From the NCBI GenBank assembly GCA_016650315.1, contig JAENVZ010000193.1, positions 1 to 16,744 of the forward strand: a stretch of DNA of 16,744 nucleotides. The letters run 5' to 3'. The position numbers were made by a program, and so were the translations under genes. The notes beneath the pieces are model-generated. The model saw only the letters and a list, made by a program, of their open reading frames with translations. It had not been told where the DNA came from and did no database searches. This document shows positions 1-7,922 of the stretch, one piece after another (positions within the stretch are counted from its first letter, which is position 1; every line of letters begins with the position of its first letter). This stretch comes from Alphaproteobacteria bacterium (GTDB taxonomy: Bacteria; Pseudomonadota; Alphaproteobacteria; Sphingomonadales; Sphingomonadaceae).

Positions 1-359
1 ATCCCATCGTCGATGCCGCTCGCGCGATCGTGGACGGCCATATTGTGCTATCGCGGCAATTGTCGGAACAAAGCATCTTTCCGGCCATCGATGTCGGCAA
101 GTCATTGAGCCGCGTCATGGCCGATGTGGTGACCGACGAACATCAAAAGGCCGCATCTGGATTCCGCCGTCTTTGGGCGGCTTATGAGGAAAATCGCGAC
201 CTCATCCTGATGGGTGCCTATCGTCCCGGCAATGATCCGGTGATCGACCTTGCGGTGGAACGCCGCCCTGATCTGCTCGCATTCCTGCGGCAGGATGCGC
301 GCAGCCGTATCGGCCTGGATGCCAGCGTCGCCGCATTGCAAGAGGCGTTCGGGTCATGA
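1..359 (+). CDS. fliI: Flagellar export ATPase FliI, C-terminal part (cut by window edge)
   Basis: This is the last 118 or so residues of the flagellum-specific ATPase that energises export of rod, hook and filament subunits at the base of the export gate. The frame is already open at position 3, with no start codon that fits the family, so the gene begins outside the window. The GTG at position 30 is internal. The segment DGHIVLSRQLSE followed by FPAIDV and SLSRVM is the conserved stretch after the catalytic core in FliI and F1-beta-like ATPases. The rest is the helical C-terminal domain, with GAYRPGNDPVIDLAV and a tail rich in Leu and Ala. The Walker motifs lie upstream and cannot be checked. 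The TGA stop overlaps the fliJ start (ATGA), which supports translational coupling with its coiled-coil partner. Identification is strong despite truncation. Confidence 0.93.
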   Translation, partial: PIVDAARAIVDGHIVLSRQLSEQSIFPAIDVGKSLSRVMADVVTDEHQKAASGFRRLWAAYEENRDLILMGAYRPGNDPVIDLAVERRPDLLAFLRQDARSRIGLDASVAALQEAFGS

Positions 360-781
360 GACGCCTGATCGCCAAGCGCGAACGGATCGTGCGCGCCCGC
401 CGGGTGCAGCATGTGCTCGCCAGCGTAAAAACCACGCGCGCGCAGAATGAGGCGCTTGCGCTGGAAGACAATGCGCAGCGGGTGCGGTCTGTCCGCGCCG
501 AACTGTTCGACGTAGGTAAAATCACATCGGGCGCGGCGCTGGCATCTCACCGTGAGCTGGCGGGGCGGCTGGAACAGGCCGGACGACAGCTCGATGGCGC
601 CATTTATGACGCGCATAAGCGTGTGGAGCAGCGTGAAGGCGAGCGTCAGCTTGCCAACCGGGATCAGGAAATCGCCGAAAGGCTGAAAGAAAAAGCGGCC
701 CGCGCTGCCGCCGAGCAAATGGAGGCCCGACTGCAATCGCTGCCGCGCCGAAACCGTTCCGTTTTATTGGGAGATGTTTGA
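356..781 (+). CDS. fliJ: Flagellar export protein FliJ
   Basis: The product is a 141-residue, highly charged protein rich in Ala, Glu, Arg and Gln with almost no aromatic residues. It is predicted to be a long antiparallel coiled coil over about residues 1-130. This matches FliJ in size and composition; FliJ is the central stalk of the FliI ATPase ring and links it to FlhA and to export chaperones. FliJ sequences diverge strongly, so the call rests on coiled-coil character plus position between fliI and fliK. The start ATG overlaps the fliI stop. The TGA stop overlaps the ATG of the next gene (TGATG). Being a ruler or chaperone protein of another type is possible but unlikely given the gene order. 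Confidence 0.82.
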   Translation: MRRLIAKRERIVRARRVQHVLASVKTTRAQNEALALEDNAQRVRSVRAELFDVGKITSGAALASHRELAGRLEQAGRQLDGAIYDAHKRVEQREGERQLANRDQEIAERLKEKAARAAAEQMEARLQSLPRRNRSVLLGDV

Positions 782-2265
782 TGATGGCCAATCTGCCGAT
801 ATTTCAGGATATGGCGGCGAACCTGCTTGCTACAACGGCCAAGTCTGGTGCCCCTGCTATAGGGGGAGGTGTCGATTTTTCCGCATTGTTGGCAAATGTT
901 CGATCCGGGACTGGGGATGTTCCGGTACAACTATTGACCAACATTGTTGCGCCGTCTGTGCTTGCGGATGAACCAGCGCCGAGTGCGGTTGTATCGTCTG
1001 AGGTGGTATTGGTCCCTGTTGAGGGAGAAAATTCGCCGCCGGTTGTCACGGACGATGCAATATTGCCCGTTGACGACATGGCAACCGGCGAAGCGCCCGT
1101 TCCGGCCATGCCTGTCGAGGGCATGGAAAAGGGATCGAAGGCGCCGAATCCGGCAAAGTTCGCCCAAAGCGCGTCGACCTTGCCCCAGCTAGCCATGGCC
1201 ATGACGCCCCAGGACAGTGATGTTTTCCAGAGTGAAAAGAATGATGCGGTTGCGAGTGACGCACCTGCCAAAGCCTCTTTCGCTGACGGGCTGGCGCTGC
1301 CGTTGCTGCACCGTTTTGATGGGCCTGCCACGACTGCGGCCGTCTTGGTCCCTGCCCAAACGGCTTCCAGGCATGTGGCGGCCAATACGCTGGCGTTGGC
1401 GACACTGCCGGATAAAGCCGCCATGCCGGTTCAGCTTCAGGCGCAGGCGCGGATAGAGGCCTTTACGCTCGCTGCCGAAACTCCCGAACGTACAGCCGGA
1501 CGGGGACTGGAGCAGGCCGTGGTGCAATCGTCCGGGCGCGTTCAGGCCATGGCGTTGAGGCAGGAGGCGACAGCTCTGGCTTCGGCCCCAGCTTCGGCCC
1601 CAGCTTCGGCTCCAGCTTCGGCCCCGGCCCCAACGATGGATTTGGGCGCTGGCGAGGTTGAGGCGACCGCTCCGGTTTCCGCCCCTGCATTGGGCCTTTC
1701 CGGCGTGGCGGCACCAATGACTGTTAGCCCCATGCCGATGGGCATGGCTGCGCCACTTCAGCCAGTTGTGGTTGTTGCGGATACGGCGGCCATGTTGGGG
1801 GACCGTGTCATCGATATGGGCGTGGATGGACAGTGGATCGATCGCATGGCCAGGGAAATATCTGATATTGCAGCAGGTACAGGGCGCGCTTCATTCAGCC
1901 TGAACCCGGAAAATCTGGGGCGGCTGCATGTGGATATTCTGCAGGGCGATACTGGCGCCAATGTCCGTCTGACCGCTGAAACCGACGCCGCTGTCGCCGC
2001 ACTTAACCAGGGCCGTCATCAATTGCAGCAGGATGCGCGGCTGCAGGCCGTGCGTATCCATGACGTGCAGGTGGAACGAGGCAGTGAGTCTTCTTTTTCC
2101 GGGCGCGGGCAATCAATGGGGCAGGATCAGGCCGGTCATCAGGGTCAATCGCAGGCATTCCATAAAAAACCCTTGATCCAAGCCGTTTCCACTATGGCGA
2201 ACGGGCAGGAACAGGATCGGACGGTTGTGGCACGCGCGTCCAACCAGCGGGCGCGTTATGCCTGA
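781..2265 (+). CDS. fliK: Flagellar hook-length control protein FliK
   Basis: This 494-residue protein fits FliK, the secreted molecular ruler that measures the hook and then switches the export gate (FlhB) from hook to filament substrates. The N-terminal 340 or so residues are low-complexity, rich in Ala, Pro, Val and Ser, with an ASAP repeat at about residues 267-282. The C-terminal Flg_hook domain starts near residue 355; LNPENLGRLHV begins at about residue 374 and matches the family LxPExLGxxxV signature. A Gln/Gly/Ser-rich tail follows. GGGAG at 769-773 sits well spaced before ATG 781, with a second ATG at 784; the upstream TTG at 778 is less likely. The gene overlaps fliJ by one base and is followed by a 47-bp gap before fliL. 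The ruler region cannot be identified by sequence similarity alone, but domain and order agree. Confidence 0.87.
   Translation: MMANLPIFQDMAANLLATTAKSGAPAIGGGVDFSALLANVRSGTGDVPVQLLTNIVAPSVLADEPAPSAVVSSEVVLVPVEGENSPPVVTDDAILPVDDMATGEAPVPAMPVEGMEKGSKAPNPAKFAQSASTLPQLAMAMTPQDSDVFQSEKNDAVASDAPAKASFADGLALPLLHRFDGPATTAAVLVPAQTASRHVAANTLALATLPDKAAMPVQLQAQARIEAFTLAAETPERTAGRGLEQAVVQSSGRVQAMALRQEATALASAPASAPASAPASAPAPTMDLGAGEVEATAPVSAPALGLSGVAAPMTVSPMPMGMAAPLQPVVVVADTAAMLGDRVIDMGVDGQWIDRMAREISDIAAGTGRASFSLNPENLGRLHVDILQGDTGANVRLTAETDAAVAALNQGRHQLQQDARLQAVRIHDVQVERGSESSFSGRGQSMGQDQAGHQGQSQAFHKKPLIQAVSTMANGQEQDRTVVARASNQRARYA
1579..1626 (+). repeat. Four 12-bp tandem repeats inside fliK
   Basis: There are four copies of a 12-bp unit close to GCTTCGGCCCCA, with single-base differences in copies 3 and 4. 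They encode the ASAP repeats of FliK. The frame is preserved because the unit is a multiple of three, so copy-number change would lengthen or shorten the protein by four residues at a time. Confidence 0.9.
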
Positions 2266-2312
2266 TAGAGCAATAGCAGCGCGCCCTGCGACCTATGAAC
2301 AGGAGATTTGAA

Positions 2313-2906
2313 GTGAGCGACGACATGATGCCCAGGGAAAAGGGCAGCAAGCGCAAGAAATGGATGATCCTGATCGGACTGGTGGTCCTTTTGGGTGGTG
2401 CGGGCGTAGGGGGCACATTGTTTGCCATGGGTATGCTGGATGGCAAAGCCCATGCGAAAGCTGAGGACGTGAACAAGCCCAAGCTGGTGCTGAAGGGCGA
2501 AGGCGCGCCGGCAGGCGAGGGTGAAAAGGCGGAACCGGTCATTGGCACAGTGGCGGGCAACGGATCGACGCCCAAGGACGCCAGCAAATATCAGGCGACC
2601 TATTATCAGATCGAAGCGCCCTTCACGTCGAACTTGAGGGACAGTGGATCCTTTGCGCAGATTTCGATCGCAATCGCGACGTATTATGACAGCCGCGTGC
2701 TGCAGAATATCAAGCAGCATGAAATTGCTGTGCGTTCCGCCGCGCTGATGCGTATAGCCGACCAGGACGAAATGGAACTTTCTACGCCAGAGGGCAAGGA
2801 GCAGCTTCAAGTCGAATTGAAAGCTGCTATTAACCATGTTTTGATTGAAAAGACGGGCTTTGGGGGCATTGATAACGTTTATTTTACCAATTTCGTTATT
2901 CAATGA
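2313..2906 (+). CDS. fliL: Flagellar basal body-associated protein FliL
   Basis: FliL is a single-pass inner-membrane protein that surrounds and stabilises the MotAB stator units. The preferred start is GTG 2313, because AGGAGA at 2301-2306 is ideally placed before it. An in-frame ATG at 2295 would add six residues but has no ribosome binding site. The 197-residue product has a short basic cytoplasmic tail (KGSKRKK), one transmembrane helix at about residues 17-39, and a linker rich in Lys, Glu, Gly and Ala. A periplasmic domain follows with YYQIEAPFTSNL and a C-terminal FGGIDNVYFTNFVIQ, typical of FliL. It is longer than the 154-residue E. coli protein because of the linker. The stop overlaps the first possible fliM start. 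Confidence 0.9.
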   Translation: MSDDMMPREKGSKRKKWMILIGLVVLLGGAGVGGTLFAMGMLDGKAHAKAEDVNKPKLVLKGEGAPAGEGEKAEPVIGTVAGNGSTPKDASKYQATYYQIEAPFTSNLRDSGSFAQISIAIATYYDSRVLQNIKQHEIAVRSAALMRIADQDEMELSTPEGKEQLQVELKAAINHVLIEKTGFGGIDNVYFTNFVIQ

Positions 2907-3829
2907 GCCTGTGCGGACCACCGTCTGCCGGGGACATGCTATTTATGGATGACGTCGAACCCTATAAATTCGGGCAATCCGAACCGCAGGCGCCTGTCGT
3001 GCTATCGGGCATGGACCGGATCGGCGAACGCATGACGCGCCGCATCCGGGTTATCCTCGAACCGATGGTCGGAGCAAAGCCGCAGGTGACGTGCGAAGCG
3101 GTGTCGGTTTTCAGTTATTCGAACTGGTGTTTGTTCGTCCCTGATTTCGTCAGCCTGAGCGTTTATCGGTTGCATCCTTTGAAGGGTGCGACCCTTTTGC
3201 GCATTGATGCCGACATGGTATCGGCGCTGGTCGATTGCGTCTATGGCGGCACTGGTGCGAGAATGCCGTTCAAGCGCAAGGAATTTACGCCAACAGAAGA
3301 CAGGATCCTTGCCAAGTTTACCAATAGCCTGATCGAAAAGCTGGTTGAATCCTGGGCCGAAACCCATGCCGTCGATGCAACGCTGGTGAACCGCGAAACC
3401 AATATCAACTACATCAATGTGGCTGGCCCCGACGAACAGGTCGTGGTGCAGCGTTTTGAGGTTTCATTGGGCCGTAACGATGTGTGGCCAATCGAATTCA
3501 TCTATCCGCTGACTGCGCTACGCGGTGTGGAGCAGTTGATGGGCGCAAAGGTGCATGACGAGCTGAAGATCAGCGATCCCGCCTGGCGCGAACGATTGGG
3601 GCGGCAGATCAATCATGTCCGTTTTCCGGCGCGCAGCGTGCTGGCGCGGCCGTCAATGTCGCTGTCGCAACTTATGCAGCTTGAACCGGGTGACGTCATT
3701 CCCGTACAGATCAACCGCAGCCTGCCTCTTATTGTGGGCGACCGGATTTTCGCCCATGGCACCATTGGCGAAAAAGAAGGACGCGCCGCTTTCATGATCG
3801 AAAAATTAGCTGAAGGAACCGAAGGATGA
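2903..3829 (+). CDS. fliM: Flagellar motor switch protein FliM
   Basis: FliM is the middle component of the C-ring; it binds FliG above, FliN below, and normally phospho-CheY at its N-terminus. From ATG 2903 the protein has 308 residues. The CheC-like middle domain spans about residues 40-220 and carries the GGTG motif at 115-118 (the family GGXG site that contacts FliG). The C-terminal SpoA domain is at about 225-300, including SLSQLMQLEPGDVIPV. The start is uncertain: 2903 overlaps the fliL stop but has no ribosome binding site, while ATG 2945 has GGGGA ten bases upstream and begins MDDVEPYKFG. With any start the usual N-terminal CheY-binding peptide (LSQxEIDALL type) is absent. It overlaps fliN by four bases. 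Confidence 0.93.
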   Translation: MSLCGPPSAGDMLFMDDVEPYKFGQSEPQAPVVLSGMDRIGERMTRRIRVILEPMVGAKPQVTCEAVSVFSYSNWCLFVPDFVSLSVYRLHPLKGATLLRIDADMVSALVDCVYGGTGARMPFKRKEFTPTEDRILAKFTNSLIEKLVESWAETHAVDATLVNRETNINYINVAGPDEQVVVQRFEVSLGRNDVWPIEFIYPLTALRGVEQLMGAKVHDELKISDPAWRERLGRQINHVRFPARSVLARPSMSLSQLMQLEPGDVIPVQINRSLPLIVGDRIFAHGTIGEKEGRAAFMIEKLAEGTEG

Positions 3830-4152
3830 GTGACATGAGCGAGGCGCCAAAATTGGACGACGCCCTGGGTTCGATGCCGGGCAGCCGCAATTTCAGGCTG
3901 CTGGCCGACATACCTGTGCGCATGTCGGTGGAGGTCGGTTCGACTTCGCTGAAACTGGCTGAAGTGATGGACCTTGCCGAAGGCAGCATCGTGGAACTGG
4001 ATCGTCAGTCTGACGAGCTGCTCGATATTATGGTCAACGGCACGCTGATCGCCAAGGGCGAGGTTGTGACGGTCAACAATCGCTATGGTATCCGCATTGT
4101 CGAAGTCGCTACTGCCGAGGCCCGGATGGCCGGTGTGGAACGGCGCGGTTAA
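3826..4152 (+). CDS. fliN: Flagellar motor switch protein FliN
   Basis: This 108-residue protein has a short variable N-terminus and one SpoA (surface presentation of antigens) domain from about residue 25 to 100. Key stretches are LLADIPVRMSVEVGSTSLKLAEVM, quoted only in outline as the LxDIPVxxxVxxG pattern, then LAEGSIVELDR and the YGIRI motif near the end. FliN forms the lower rim of the C-ring with FliM and docks the FliH-FliI export complex. It is shorter than the 137-residue E. coli protein, as is usual when the N-terminal extension is reduced. The ATG overlaps the fliM stop (ATGA), and GAAGGA lies just upstream. The TAA stop shares its last base with the fliO start, so coupling is likely. 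Confidence 0.93.
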   Translation: MSDMSEAPKLDDALGSMPGSRNFRLLADIPVRMSVEVGSTSLKLAEVMDLAEGSIVELDRQSDELLDIMVNGTLIAKGEVVTVNNRYGIRIVEVATAEARMAGVERRG

Positions 4153-4409
4153 TGCTCTGGTACTTTGTGAAATTGCTGATCCTGCTGCCGCTTGTCGGCG
4201 GCATGGCGGTTGGCGCGCTGTGGTTGTGGCGCAAATATCAGCCCAGCCTGATGGGTGGGCAGCAGGACCGTGCGGTGAAGCTGGTCGACGCGATACCCAT
4301 GGGTACGTTCGGAAAGCTCGCCGTGGTCGAGTTCGAGGGCAAGCGCCTGCTCCTGTCGGTCACGCGCGGCCGCATCGACAAGATCGCGGAAAGCGCCGAT
4401 GAGGGCTAA
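4152..4409 (+). CDS. fliO: Flagellar biosynthetic protein FliO
   Basis: This is a small 85-residue membrane protein with one N-terminal transmembrane helix (about residues 4-25) followed by a short cytoplasmic domain. The domain contains [31 protein letters not shown] in outline: the pattern of a beta-rich segment ending in LLLSVT that FliO proteins share (E. coli ends its equivalent in LLIGV-like residues). FliO is a dispensable scaffold that helps FliP form its pentameric ring in the export gate. Identification depends partly on position between fliN and fliP, since FliO is short and divergent. The start overlaps fliN by one base, and the 3' end overlaps fliP by 11 bases. Confidence 0.8.
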   Translation: MLWYFVKLLILLPLVGGMAVGALWLWRKYQPSLMGGQQDRAVKLVDAIPMGTFGKLAVVEFEGKRLLLSVTRGRIDKIAESADEG

Positions 4410-5184
4410 ACTCTTTTTCGTCGCCTGTATCGGCGCAACTCTCGCAGCAATCCTTACTCTCTTTCACGCCGATCCAGCCCTTGCGCAGGTCGCAGCGCCC
4501 GATAGTTCGGGCGCGTTGACCAAGGCGCTAGCCGATGTGTCGGGTGAAGGCCGCCCGCTTTCGCTCAGTCTCCAGATCCTCATTCTGATGAGCCTGTTGA
4601 CGGTGTTGCCGTCGCTCATTCTGATGATGACCAGTTTTACCCGTATCATCATTGTTCTCTCACTGTTGCGGCAGGCATTGGGCCTGCAACAAACGCCGCC
4701 GAATCAGGTGCTGGTCGGACTGGCGCTGTTCCTGTCGCTGTTTGTCATGCGGCCCGCGGTCGATGCCATCAACAATCAGGCGATGACACCCTATGGCGCG
4801 GGTCAGATTCCCATTGAGGAAGCGATTTCGCGCTCGGCCAATGTTCTTCACGGCTTCATGACGAAACAGACGCGCCAGACCGATCTCAAACTCTTTTCCG
4901 ATCTGGCGGAAGCCAAACCCTTCGCCAGCCCGGCGGACATTCCCTTTTCGATCCTGCTTCCGGCCTTCGTCACCAGTGAATTGAAGACCGCGTTCCAGAT
5001 TGGCTTTCTGATCTTCCTGCCCTTTCTCATTATCGATCTGGTCGTTGCATCGACATTGATGGCGCTGGGCATGATGATGCTGTCACCGACGATCATTTCC
5101 ATGCCTTTCAAGCTGCTGCTCTTTGTCCTTGTCGATGGCTGGGCGCTGACCATGGGGTCGCTCGCCGGGTCGTTTGCGACCTAG
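4399..5184 (+). CDS. fliP: Flagellar export gate protein FliP
   Basis: FliP forms the core pentamer of the flagellar type III export gate with FliQ and FliR. The 261-residue product begins with a cleavable signal peptide (hydrophobic residues 5-22, likely cut after PALA near residue 29), as known for FliP. It continues with four hydrophobic segments. Family stretches include [25 protein letters not shown], a periplasmic loop around residues 130-180, and the closing [12 protein letters not shown]. The start lies inside the end of fliO, an 11-bp overlap, so translational coupling is likely. An 18-bp gap with a good ribosome binding site (GGAGAGGG) separates it from fliQ. Length is near the family norm of about 245 residues, plus a longer leader. 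Confidence 0.96.
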   Translation: MRAKLFFVACIGATLAAILTLFHADPALAQVAAPDSSGALTKALADVSGEGRPLSLSLQILILMSLLTVLPSLILMMTSFTRIIIVLSLLRQALGLQQTPPNQVLVGLALFLSLFVMRPAVDAINNQAMTPYGAGQIPIEEAISRSANVLHGFMTKQTRQTDLKLFSDLAEAKPFASPADIPFSILLPAFVTSELKTAFQIGFLIFLPFLIIDLVVASTLMALGMMMLSPTIISMPFKLLLFVLVDGWALTMGSLAGSFAT

Positions 5185-5202
5185 ACGGGGAGAGGGACAG
5201 GC

Positions 5203-5475
5203 ATGGAAAATTCGGATTTTTTCATCGGCATCGCCCAGCAGGCGCTGTATATCACTGCGCTGGCTACCGCACCCATCCTGATCCCCGCGTTGCTGGCTGG
5301 CGTTGTGCTCGGCATGATTCAGGCTGCAACGTCGATCAACGAGGCAACGTTGAGTTTCGTACCGAAGCTGATCGTTGTTGCCCTGATGCTGGCGCTGTTT
5401 GGCGGGTCGATCCTGATGCTGATCGCCGATTTCACCCGCGAGATTTTCGAACGGATACCGGAACTTCTCCAATGA
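5203..5475 (+). CDS. fliQ: Flagellar export gate protein FliQ
   Basis: This is a 90-residue protein with two transmembrane helices (about residues 16-38 and 50-75) and the conserved segment QAATSINEATLSFVPK between them, which is diagnostic for the FliQ/SpaQ family. Four FliQ copies pack around the FliP-FliR core in the export gate. The ATG is preceded by GGGAGAGGG with suitable spacing. The last bases overlap the fliR start in an ATGA. Length matches the 89-residue E. coli protein, so the gene appears intact. Confidence 0.95.
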   Translation: MENSDFFIGIAQQALYITALATAPILIPALLAGVVLGMIQAATSINEATLSFVPKLIVVALMLALFGGSILMLIADFTREIFERIPELLQ

Positions 5476-6251
5476 TCGCGCCGGGGCTTGCCGGGGTGGA
5501 GGCGCAGCTCTGGCTGTGGCTGATTGCGATGATCCGACCGGGCGCTGCCTTTCTGGCGGCCCCCGTTTTCGGCACGCGCGCGGTGCCTGTGCAGCTCCGC
5601 CTTGTCCTTTCGCTTGCGCTTGGCATGGCTGCGCTCAATAGCGTTACGATTGCGATGCCAGAGGGTGGCGTTGCCAGCTTTAGCGGTGTCCTGCTCGTCG
5701 CTGGTGAAGTGCTGGCGGGGCTGGCGATCGGTTTTGCGTTGCAGATCGGCTATTCCGCTGCTTTTGTCGCAGGTGAAGTCATCAGCAATGCCATGGGCCT
5801 TGGCTTTGCCAGCATGTCCGACCCACAAAGCGGGTTGTCGAGTCCGGTGGTTGGCACATTTCTGTCGGTTCTTGCGACCTTCTTGCTGCTCGCCATGAAC
5901 GGGCATCTGATGCTGATCGGTTTTATCGTCAAAAGTTATGAAGCCATCCCGCCCGGCACCATGCTATCGAACGATGCGGTTTACAGCCTGGTGCTGTTCG
6001 GCGGCACTTTGTTCGGCGCTGGGCTGACGATTGCCCTGCCGGTCGGTTTCGCGTTGATCCTTATCCAGATCGTCATGGCGATGCTGGCCCGTTCGGCCCC
6101 TTCGCTCAACCTCTTTTCCGTCGGTCTGCCTGCGGCGCTGATTTGCGGACTGGTCCTGCTTGCGATGGCTGCGCCGGTGATGAGCGACGCAATCATGGAC
6201 GCGCTGAACCTTGGCCTTGATCAGGCACAGATCATGGCAGAGGGCAAGTAA
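5472..6251 (+). CDS. fliR: Flagellar export gate protein FliR
   Basis: This is a 259-residue, very hydrophobic protein with about six transmembrane segments and almost no soluble domain, matching FliR (261 residues in E. coli). FliR is the single subunit that closes the FliP5-FliQ4 gate. Recognisable stretches are MIRPGAAFLAAPVFG near the N-terminus, the GEVISNAMGLGFASMSDP segment around residues 97-114, and the C-terminal helices ending GLDQAQIM. The start overlaps fliQ by four bases. The TAA is directly followed by the flhB ATG, so fliR and flhB are adjacent but not fused. Confidence 0.95.
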   Translation: MIAPGLAGVEAQLWLWLIAMIRPGAAFLAAPVFGTRAVPVQLRLVLSLALGMAALNSVTIAMPEGGVASFSGVLLVAGEVLAGLAIGFALQIGYSAAFVAGEVISNAMGLGFASMSDPQSGLSSPVVGTFLSVLATFLLLAMNGHLMLIGFIVKSYEAIPPGTMLSNDAVYSLVLFGGTLFGAGLTIALPVGFALILIQIVMAMLARSAPSLNLFSVGLPAALICGLVLLAMAAPVMSDAIMDALNLGLDQAQIMAEGK

Positions 6252-7391
6252 ATGGCGGAAGGATCGTCTGGCGGCGAAAAGACCGAGAAACCAACCGACA
6301 AGCGCCTTCGTGACGCGTCGGAAAAAGGCGATGTTCTCCAGTCAAAGGAACTGGGAACCGCGCTGGTGGTCATGGCCGGCATGGTCTGGATCGCGCTGGC
6401 TGGCCCCGCGATCATGGAAGCAATGGCGCATATGCTGGTTGAAGGTTTGCGCTTTGACCAGAATGATGTGCTCAATTTCACGCCTGCCACGCGCGCCTAT
6501 GAACTGCTGGGCCTGATCGCCCTGCCCATTGGCGGCATCATGGCCGCGACGATCATCGCCGCGATTGCCGCGCCCGCCATGCTGGGATCGCTCGGTTTTC
6601 GCGCCAAGGCGTTTGCGGTCAAGCCGGAGAAGCTTAATCCCTTCACTGGCCTCAAGCGCATTTTTGGGGTGCAGGGGCTGATCGAACTGGTGAAATCGCT
6701 CGCCAAGGTTATCCTGCTCGGCACAATCGGTTTCTGGGTCGTGTGGGACCGGCTCGAAGCGATTGTCGCCATGGGGCAGACGGGGACCCGTCCGGCGCTG
6801 ATGGAGCTGGGCAGCCTGTTCGTTGTTGCCTGCCTGACGATGGCGGGCGCGCTGTTCGTCATTGCCGGGATCGACATACCCGCCCAGATTCTCCAGCGGT
6901 CCAAGCGGCTCAATATGTCCAAGCAGGATCTGAAGGATGAGCACAAGGAAACCGAAGGGTCGCCTGAACTCAAGGGCATGGTCCGCCGCCGCCAATATGA
7001 AATGCTCAACAATTCGGTGCGCAAGTCCATCAGCGAAGCGTCGGTCGTCATCACCAACCCGACCCATTTTTCGGTCGCGCTGCGATACCGTCCTGGTGAG
7101 GATGCCGCGCCCTTGGTGGTGGCGCGCGGGCGGGGTGAAACCGCGCTCGCCATTCGGGAGCTTGCCGGTGAAAAGGGCGTCCCGCTGTTACAATATCCCG
7201 AATTGGCCCGCGCCATTTATTATACGTCGCGGGCAGGGCAGGTCATCAACGAACAGCTTTACATGGCGGTCGCTACCGTGCTTGCCTTTGTCTTCAGGAT
7301 TGAAAACAAGATGGCGAGCGAAATGGACCGTCCGCATATCGAGGTTCCCGGCGACTTGCGCTTCGACGCCGATGGTCGGAAAAAGAGCTGA
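6252..7391 (+). CDS. flhB: Flagellar export switch protein FlhB
   Basis: FlhB is the export-gate component that decides substrate class. The 379-residue product has a basic N-terminus (GEKTEKPTDKRLRDA, typical of FlhB), four transmembrane segments between about residues 35 and 215, and a cytoplasmic C-terminal domain. The autocleavage motif NPTH is at residues 269-272, the same numbering as in Salmonella FlhB, so self-cleavage between Asn and Pro is expected. The segment MSKQDLKDEHKETEGSPELK before it is the conserved linker helix. GAGGG precedes the ATG, inside the end of fliR. It interacts with FliK, encoded upstream in the same cluster. It appears to be the last gene of the tight flagellar run; 69 bp follow before the next gene. 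Confidence 0.97.
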   Translation: MAEGSSGGEKTEKPTDKRLRDASEKGDVLQSKELGTALVVMAGMVWIALAGPAIMEAMAHMLVEGLRFDQNDVLNFTPATRAYELLGLIALPIGGIMAATIIAAIAAPAMLGSLGFRAKAFAVKPEKLNPFTGLKRIFGVQGLIELVKSLAKVILLGTIGFWVVWDRLEAIVAMGQTGTRPALMELGSLFVVACLTMAGALFVIAGIDIPAQILQRSKRLNMSKQDLKDEHKETEGSPELKGMVRRRQYEMLNNSVRKSISEASVVITNPTHFSVALRYRPGEDAAPLVVARGRGETALAIRELAGEKGVPLLQYPELARAIYYTSRAGQVINEQLYMAVATVLAFVFRIENKMASEMDRPHIEVPGDLRFDADGRKKS

Positions 7392-7400
7392 AAAAAATTT

Positions 7401-7452
7401 CCTAAACTTTCTGTCGCCGCGTCCGTCCTTACGATGCGGGGCAGAGTTTAGG
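7401..7452 (+). promoter_or_regulatory. Inverted repeat enclosing the leader of the next gene
   Basis: CCTAAACT at 7401-7408 is exactly complementary to AGTTTAGG at 7445-7452. The segments just inside (TTCTG against GGCAG) can extend the stem imperfectly. The right arm contains the AGG of the ribosome binding site for the gene starting at 7461. It could be a translation-controlling hairpin, a protein operator, or a weak terminator after flhB; there is no T-run on the + strand, so termination is less likely. Confidence 0.45.
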
Positions 7453-7460
7453 ATTGGCAC

Positions 7461-7922
7461 ATGAACGATTTTCTCGCCCGCAATAGCAATATTCAGCCTT
7501 CCCGCAGTGTTGAGAGGGCCAGCAAAGCTGTGCTCGAAAGCCAGGCATCGCAACAGGCGGCAACCCGGCACAACCGCGAATCCGCTGGCAAGGCGGCCAT
7601 CGCGCGCTTGGCGGACAATGTTGATGTCGATCAGCAGGTGTCTAGCGCCGCCGATGTCGCCGAAGCGCAGGCGAAGATTGCCGACCTGCTTATGGACATC
7701 AGCATGATGCGCAATGCGGCGCATGTCGAACCTGATGCGATAGAGGCGCAGATCGCGGCCTTGCTGCCCAAACCCATGGTCATCGTACCCATGCCCCCTG
7801 CCAACCGCGACGCCATTGAGCGGGCCATCGAGACGGCCGAAACAATCCGCGCCTCGGCTGTGGTTGCACTATCGGCGCAGGCCAATGTTCCCACGGACAT
7901 TGCAGAAGGAACCTTGGCCTAG
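7461..7922 (+). CDS. Unrecognised protein in flagellar locus
   Basis: I do not recognise this 153-residue protein. It has no signal peptide or transmembrane helix. It is rich in Ala, Glu, Gln, Asp and Ile, and is probably mostly helical. Three parts can be seen: a polar N-terminal region (residues 1-50) with many Ser, Arg, Asn and Gln; a helical segment around 55-85 including SSAADVAEAQAKIADLL and the Met-rich DISMMRN; and, after the Pro-rich turn LLPKPMVIVPMPP, a C-terminal helical segment. ATG 7461 has AGGA seven bases upstream. It lies between flhB and fliD on the same strand, so a secreted or regulatory flagellar role is possible, but that is only context. Its TAG stop is formed by the first bases of a dispersed palindromic repeat, so the C-terminus may have been shortened. 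Confidence 0.72.
   Translation: MNDFLARNSNIQPSRSVERASKAVLESQASQQAATRHNRESAGKAAIARLADNVDVDQQVSSAADVAEAQAKIADLLMDISMMRNAAHVEPDAIEAQIAALLPKPMVIVPMPPANRDAIERAIETAETIRASAVVALSAQANVPTDIAEGTLA

Noticed and set aside
7403..7432. Sigma-28-like TAAA box upstream of the 7461 gene
   Set aside because: The -10 part matches only about three of eight consensus bases.
7453..7480. Sigma-54-like TTGGCAC just before the start at 7461
   Set aside because: No TTGC at the required distance, and it lies at the start codon, so it cannot drive this gene.
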